From NCBI GenBank assembly GCA_928724745.1, contig CAKMXJ010000032.1, forward strand, positions 496,001-560,000: a stretch of 64,000 bases of DNA, given 5' to 3'. This stretch comes from Anthracocystis setariae. Lineage: Eukaryota; Basidiomycota; Ustilaginomycetes; Ustilaginales; Ustilaginaceae. The notes beneath the pieces were generated by a model, which saw only the letters and a list, made by a program, of their open reading frames with translations, was not told the DNA's origin and did no database searches. Every line of letters begins with the position of its first letter. The stretch's first letter is position 1. Shown here one piece after another: positions 60,411-64,000 of this stretch. The position numbers and the translations under genes were made by a program.

Positions 60411-63221
60411 CTAGCGCATCTCGAATGAACAGCTACTCGCTTCCGGAGTATGGTGTAAGCTCAGCTGCTGGTATGGTTCCGAATTCTCATGGAAGTAGAA
60501 TCCACTCATCTTACCCATCGCTCCCAAGTCATCGTATCCGTCGTCTTCCGCTGGATGATCAGGCCACATGTTGGCGAACGGATCTTCTGCACCCCCTCCC
60601 AGCGATAACTGAGGACTCGTCGGCGAGCTGGGCCAGAATCCCGGTCCTGATGGCGGCAAGCCAAGCGGCGAATGCGGGTGGTAGATCGGATGGTAGTACG
60701 ACACCCCACTGCTTTGAGTCGACGCTGGAGGTTGCGGTAGTGTCGATGGCGCCGACAGCGAAAGCTCTCGTCTGCGTTGCGTACGTGCCGCATACCACTG
60801 TGCTCCGGTAGGATTGGATGGCGTGGCTTGAGTGGTACCGTGCGTCACTGTCGGCGAGCCCGCTGGCGACATCCCGCCACTCGTTCCGCCACTCGCCATT
60901 GAAATGTTGCTTCCACTCCTCCCCCTCTTCGCCGCCGGCGGTCTCCCTGCGCTCTCCCCCAGCTCCACGCATACGTAGTAGAAACCTGCAAAACTTGCGC
61001 CATTGATATCCCTCACCCTGTGGTCCGGCACCAGGAATTTCTCCTTCCACCTCATAAAAACGAATCCCTTGTTCTGGTGATTGAATCTCAATCCAGGCTT
61101 ACTCAAGGCGCTCCTGAGCGGTCGGAAAGGAGGGAATCTCGCCCAATGCTTCAGATCATCCGCCTCGGTGGCACCCCATTTGCCCGTCACGAATCCGTAT
61201 CTATCGCCGATGATCTCGGCGTCAAAGTAGGTCGTGAGTTCCGGCCAGTCCTCAGTAAGCCCGCGAATGTTGAGGTAGCCGCATAGATGGGATGCTTCTA
61301 GATCGACGTTGACGATACGGACCGTGACATCGTACGAATTACGGCCAGATCTTTGCGTGCCATTGAATGTCGCCCCAGGGTAAAGGCAGCCTCGAGATTT
61401 GGGTGGGGCTCGAACAAGCGAGAGCTCTTGGAGAGGGTCTGGTTTGGATGGGTCAAACCATCGAACATTGTCCACTTTGGCTGACAGATCCAACGAGGTC
61501 TTGGAGTCGCCTTCCACATCCATCGGCGTGACTTCGTCCGTGCCGGTCATGTGAGAGAGCGGATGCGCATGGTACTTGACGGCTCGAGCGGGCTCGATCC
61601 CGACAGCATGGTGCGTAGATGCGGCTGCAAGAGAGGTTGACGTAGATAACGAAATGAGAGATGGTGGGCGATTGTGCCTGGCAGAGTTGTAGATTTGTTC
61701 GGCAATGGCGTGTGTGGGAAGCTGACTGAGCCGAGGCCTGGTCACCGCTGCCGGTCCATATGGATCATCGTCAATAGACATTTCCGCTGTTGCGCTAGCT
61801 GTTCCTACAGCAGCGAAAGCAATGTTCGTGGGACCAGTGGAAGAGCCAGATCTGCTGAGCCTCCTTGCCGATGATGGCCGACGCTGCTTGACACCACCTG
61901 GAATCGCATGGGCAGGTGCAGGAACGTTGTGACTATGCGACGAGGAGCTCTGTGAAGAGAGATGGCTGCCGCTACGAGATCTTGACTGTGCCGAAGGAGA
62001 GACAGAGGGGTTAAGACAAGAAGCGTTGCCGTGAGTAACGTGCGAATTGAGCGTGGGTGCTGTTTCGGAAGCAGGAGTAGCTGTGTAGGAAGGAGGAAAG
62101 CTGACAACAACGGGGACAGAAGAAGAGCTTACACTCTCAGGGTCGGGGCCCGGCCCGTTGTAGCTGAGGCTTCTCGAGAAGCTTCCTGATCGACCCAGAG
62201 CATACGATGAAGATGTCGCGGTGTGGGAAGCATGGTCGTGTCGCTCAGCAGATGCATCTGCAAACCGAATCCTTCCGCGACTTGTGGATCGGCTGACACC
62301 TGGTGGCGAGGAGGGTGCGCGCAAAGCGGGAGATAGAGGTGCACGTTCGAGAGGTGGAAAAGCAGAAGGGTCATGCAAATGGACGGGGTCGCCGCCAGAT
62401 TGCGTCATCTCTGCGTCGCCGCCTGCGCCCATGTTGTCGACCGAGATGGTGAGCTGAGCCTGAGGTGAGCTTGTCTGCGGGTGGACAGCGGCGGCGGCGG
62501 CGGCGGCGGCGGTGGTGGTGGTGGTGCTAGATGCATTTGAGCCGCTCTGTGATGCAGCGCCGAAATTGTTCATCAAACCAGTGTGCTGCCCGGATGCATC
62601 AGCGCCCGGCTGCTGAGAAGCAAAAGATTGAGTAGAAGCAGCTGCGGCTGAAGCATTGTCAGAGGAAGCATCCGGGCCTGTGGTGGTGACGGTCTCTGCA
62701 AGTTGTGCTGTGCACTGTGTGCAAATCGCATGAGTATCTGTTGCAGTTTGGCCTGGTTCGTCCGAGGCAATGTGACGTGCAAGCGCCACAGCGGCGGCAG
62801 CATTGATGGCGGAAGTGAGGGATTGATGCGGTTGCAAGCGATGCTGGGATCGAATCGAGTCCGGTGCGAAAGCGTACGAGGATGGGCTGGGAGCTGACAG
62901 AGATGCTGAGGAAGGTGTACGGTCCAGATTCAGTTGACGATCCTGAGGCGTTGGGAAGGCATCAAGCAGCTGGCCACAACGAGCGCAATTCTTGGGTTGA
63001 GCGATACTGGGAGGGTCTGGACGTCTGAGCGCATCAGTTGACGAAGTGCTACTGGAGAGATTGCTGTGTCCGTTAGAGTCAAACTGGCCCCCCGTTGCCG
63101 AAGCGTAGGCAAGTTCGGGCTGGCGTTGCTCACTGGTGGCGGACGAAGGTTGACGGTGTTCCGGCTCGGCTGGCGCCGGGGTCGAGGTGGTAGGCATGTT
63201 GAAGGACGGTCCCGGTGTCAT
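60411..63221 (-). CDS. GID4: Gid4/Vid24, substrate receptor of the GID/CTLH E3 ubiquitin ligase
   Basis: 936 aa, one exon. The conserved beta-barrel that binds Pro/N-degrons lies at about 612-756: YPGATFNGTQRSGRNSYDV, HLCGYLNIRGLTEDWPELTT, EIIGDRYGFVTGKW, HWARFPPFR and FMRWKEKFLVPDHRV...GASFAGFYYVC. In yeast it marks gluconeogenic enzymes for destruction when glucose returns. Yeast Gid4 has about 360 aa; here a 610-residue Ser/Thr/Ala/Gln-rich N-terminal extension precedes the barrel and about 180 residues follow it. The extension carries two CxxC pairs (C79/C82 in NCARCGQL and C167/C170 in ICTQCTAQL), which could form one zinc-binding site. Polyalanine and polythreonine runs come from short trinucleotide repeats (62491-62525). 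Confidence 0.9.
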   Translation of the reverse strand: MTPGPSFNMPTTSTPAPAEPEHRQPSSATSEQRQPELAYASATGGQFDSNGHSNLSSSTSSTDALRRPDPPSIAQPKNCARCGQLLDAFPTPQDRQLNLDRTPSSASLSAPSPSSYAFAPDSIRSQHRLQPHQSLTSAINAAAAVALARHIASDEPGQTATDTHAICTQCTAQLAETVTTTGPDASSDNASAAAASTQSFASQQPGADASGQHTGLMNNFGAASQSGSNASSTTTTTAAAAAAAAVHPQTSSPQAQLTISVDNMGAGGDAEMTQSGGDPVHLHDPSAFPPLERAPLSPALRAPSSPPGVSRSTSRGRIRFADASAERHDHASHTATSSSYALGRSGSFSRSLSYNGPGPDPESVSSSSVPVVVSFPPSYTATPASETAPTLNSHVTHGNASCLNPSVSPSAQSRSRSGSHLSSQSSSSHSHNVPAPAHAIPGGVKQRRPSSARRLSRSGSSTGPTNIAFAAVGTASATAEMSIDDDPYGPAAVTRPRLSQLPTHAIAEQIYNSARHNRPPSLISLSTSTSLAAASTHHAVGIEPARAVKYHAHPLSHMTGTDEVTPMDVEGDSKTSLDLSAKVDNVRWFDPSKPDPLQELSLVRAPPKSRGCLYPGATFNGTQRSGRNSYDVTVRIVNVDLEASHLCGYLNIRGLTEDWPELTTYFDAEIIGDRYGFVTGKWGATEADDLKHWARFPPFRPLRSALSKPGLRFNHQNKGFVFMRWKEKFLVPDHRVRDINGASFAGFYYVCVELGESAGRPPAAKRGRSGSNISMASGGTSGGMSPAGSPTVTHGTTQATPSNPTGAQWYAARTQRRRELSLSAPSTLPQPPASTQSSGVSYYHPIYHPHSPLGLPPSGPGFWPSSPTSPQLSLGGGAEDPFANMWPDHPAEDDGYDDLGAMGKMSGFYFHENSEPYQQLSLHHTPEASSCSFEMR

Positions 63222-64000
63222 GTTCGCACTCGATCGAGCGTATCAGAGAGATTGACTCAGATACTATGCATTTGGATCCCTTGTAAGAAGAGCGCCAGCG
63301 ATGGCGATGAAAGGATGAGTCGATCGGTCACTGCTGAACGTAGAAACGGCCACAACGACGTCAGTGAAAGTGTGGAAAAGTCGCGTGGCGATGCTGCTAA
63401 AGCATAGACGTAGCTGTGCGGTGCTAGTCTGATGAACTCGATCTGGGTGAGTTGGATCAGGACGAAGCCCTGTCACACCAGATCGAAGGAGATGCGGGGA
63501 TTGCTGCCTCGGATTCCGAAGGTTGCCAGAAAGCGCAGGCGATTGATGATCGTGTCAGAAGCGGATTTAAGCGTGCGTGTAAGAGAGAACCGGGAAAGAC
63601 GTCCAGGATCGCTTCGATTCTCGATGATGAAGGATGATGGATGACAAGCAGCGAGATGGTCAGCTGCACACGATTGGCTCCACACAATGGGTTGGCTCTA
63701 TGCGTGCCACTGGGATTGCAGGGGACAAGCGGAACAAAGTCACACAATTCATAGCTACAGCGTGAGTACTGCACTGCACTGCACTGCACTGCACTGCACT
63801 ACAGAGTCTCTGAAGCGAGAAAGAGGGTGACGCGGGCGATTCTCGGCCAAGTCCCACAAGCGGGGATTTTCAACCCAAGACGCAACGCAAGTCAGTGAAG
63901 AGGTGCCTGACTGACTCCACTCTGCAGTCGCAACCGAACTCGCAATTGTTAAATACTCTGTGAATATATGAACACAAGCGCGCTAGCAGGCTAAATCCAA
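63222..64000. promoter_or_regulatory. upstream region of GID4 with (GCACT)6
   Basis: The last 779 bp of the window. A pentanucleotide array of six GCACT copies lies at 63771-63800. Open frames here lack recognisable motifs. It should contain the GID4 promoter. Confidence 0.5.

Noticed and set aside
1..64000. CRISPR arrays, rRNA and tRNA genes
   Set aside because: No regularly spaced direct repeats of that kind and no RNA gene signature were seen; the DNA is fungal nuclear.

Overview
This 64 kb window is nuclear DNA of a basidiomycete fungus, most likely a smut (Ustilaginales); the species cannot be fixed from the sequence. The reasons are the compact GC-moderate layout of mostly intronless long reading frames on both strands, short GT...AG introns (about 50-220 bp), fungal-type protein families (Zn2Cys6 factor, GPR1/FUN34 acetate permease, Hsp9/12, DUF4203 and DUF7704 membrane proteins), a Ty3/gypsy chromovirus fragment and many simple repeats between genes. 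Nearly all genes are housekeeping. I saw no effector cluster, mating locus, secondary-metabolite cluster, rRNA, tRNA or CRISPR array.

Layout, left to right. 1-3007: the 3' half of a Ty3/gypsy retrotransposon (RT, RNase H, integrase, chromodomain, 3' LTR). 3809-7901: leukotriene-A4-hydrolase-type aminopeptidase and, through a competing splice acceptor, a tRNA isopentenyltransferase (MOD5) reading frame that has no start codon of its own. 8073-14765: ATG3, ESF1, and a head-to-head pair of spliceosomal genes (LSM5 with three introns, and BUD13/CWC26). 15070-24558: a seven-helix receptor-like protein, a 3.6 kb divergent intergenic region, a Zn2Cys6 transcription factor and an acetate permease. 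26239-30027: an ergothioneine synthase (Egt1: EgtD + EgtB) whose EgtB domain is interrupted in frame by a complete Tad2-type tRNA adenosine deaminase. 31935-35198: ribosomal protein eL31 and eIF3h. 37671-44692: a DUF4203 membrane protein, a beta-carbonic anhydrase and a cytochrome P450. 46292-50409: an uncharacterised nuclear-looking protein and a small Hsp9/12 stress protein. 50595-63221: an MFS transporter, an MTM1/SLC25A39-like mitochondrial carrier, the inner nuclear membrane protein Src1/Heh1, a DUF7704 membrane protein (four exons), the kinetochore subunit Spc24 and the GID/CTLH ligase substrate receptor Gid4.

The two most notable observations both concern enzymes that modify the tRNA anticodon loop and are tied into the same reading frame as unrelated metabolic enzymes. 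(1) The LTA4H last intron has two strong acceptors. The proximal one ends LTA4H with D-L-G-L-stop; the distal one reads D-L-G-V-R-Q straight into the P-loop of MOD5 (i6A37). (2) A full Tad2 deaminase (I34) sits inside the FGE-sulfatase fold of Egt1. Both are directly visible as reading-frame structure. Whether the chimeric proteins are made needs RNA and protein data.

Intergenic regions hold simple repeats ((GA)n, T12A17, (GCACT)6, (CTTGG)n, (GCATCG)n) and a recurrent palindromic motif of the form TACTGTACAGTA / GTACAGTACTGTAC.
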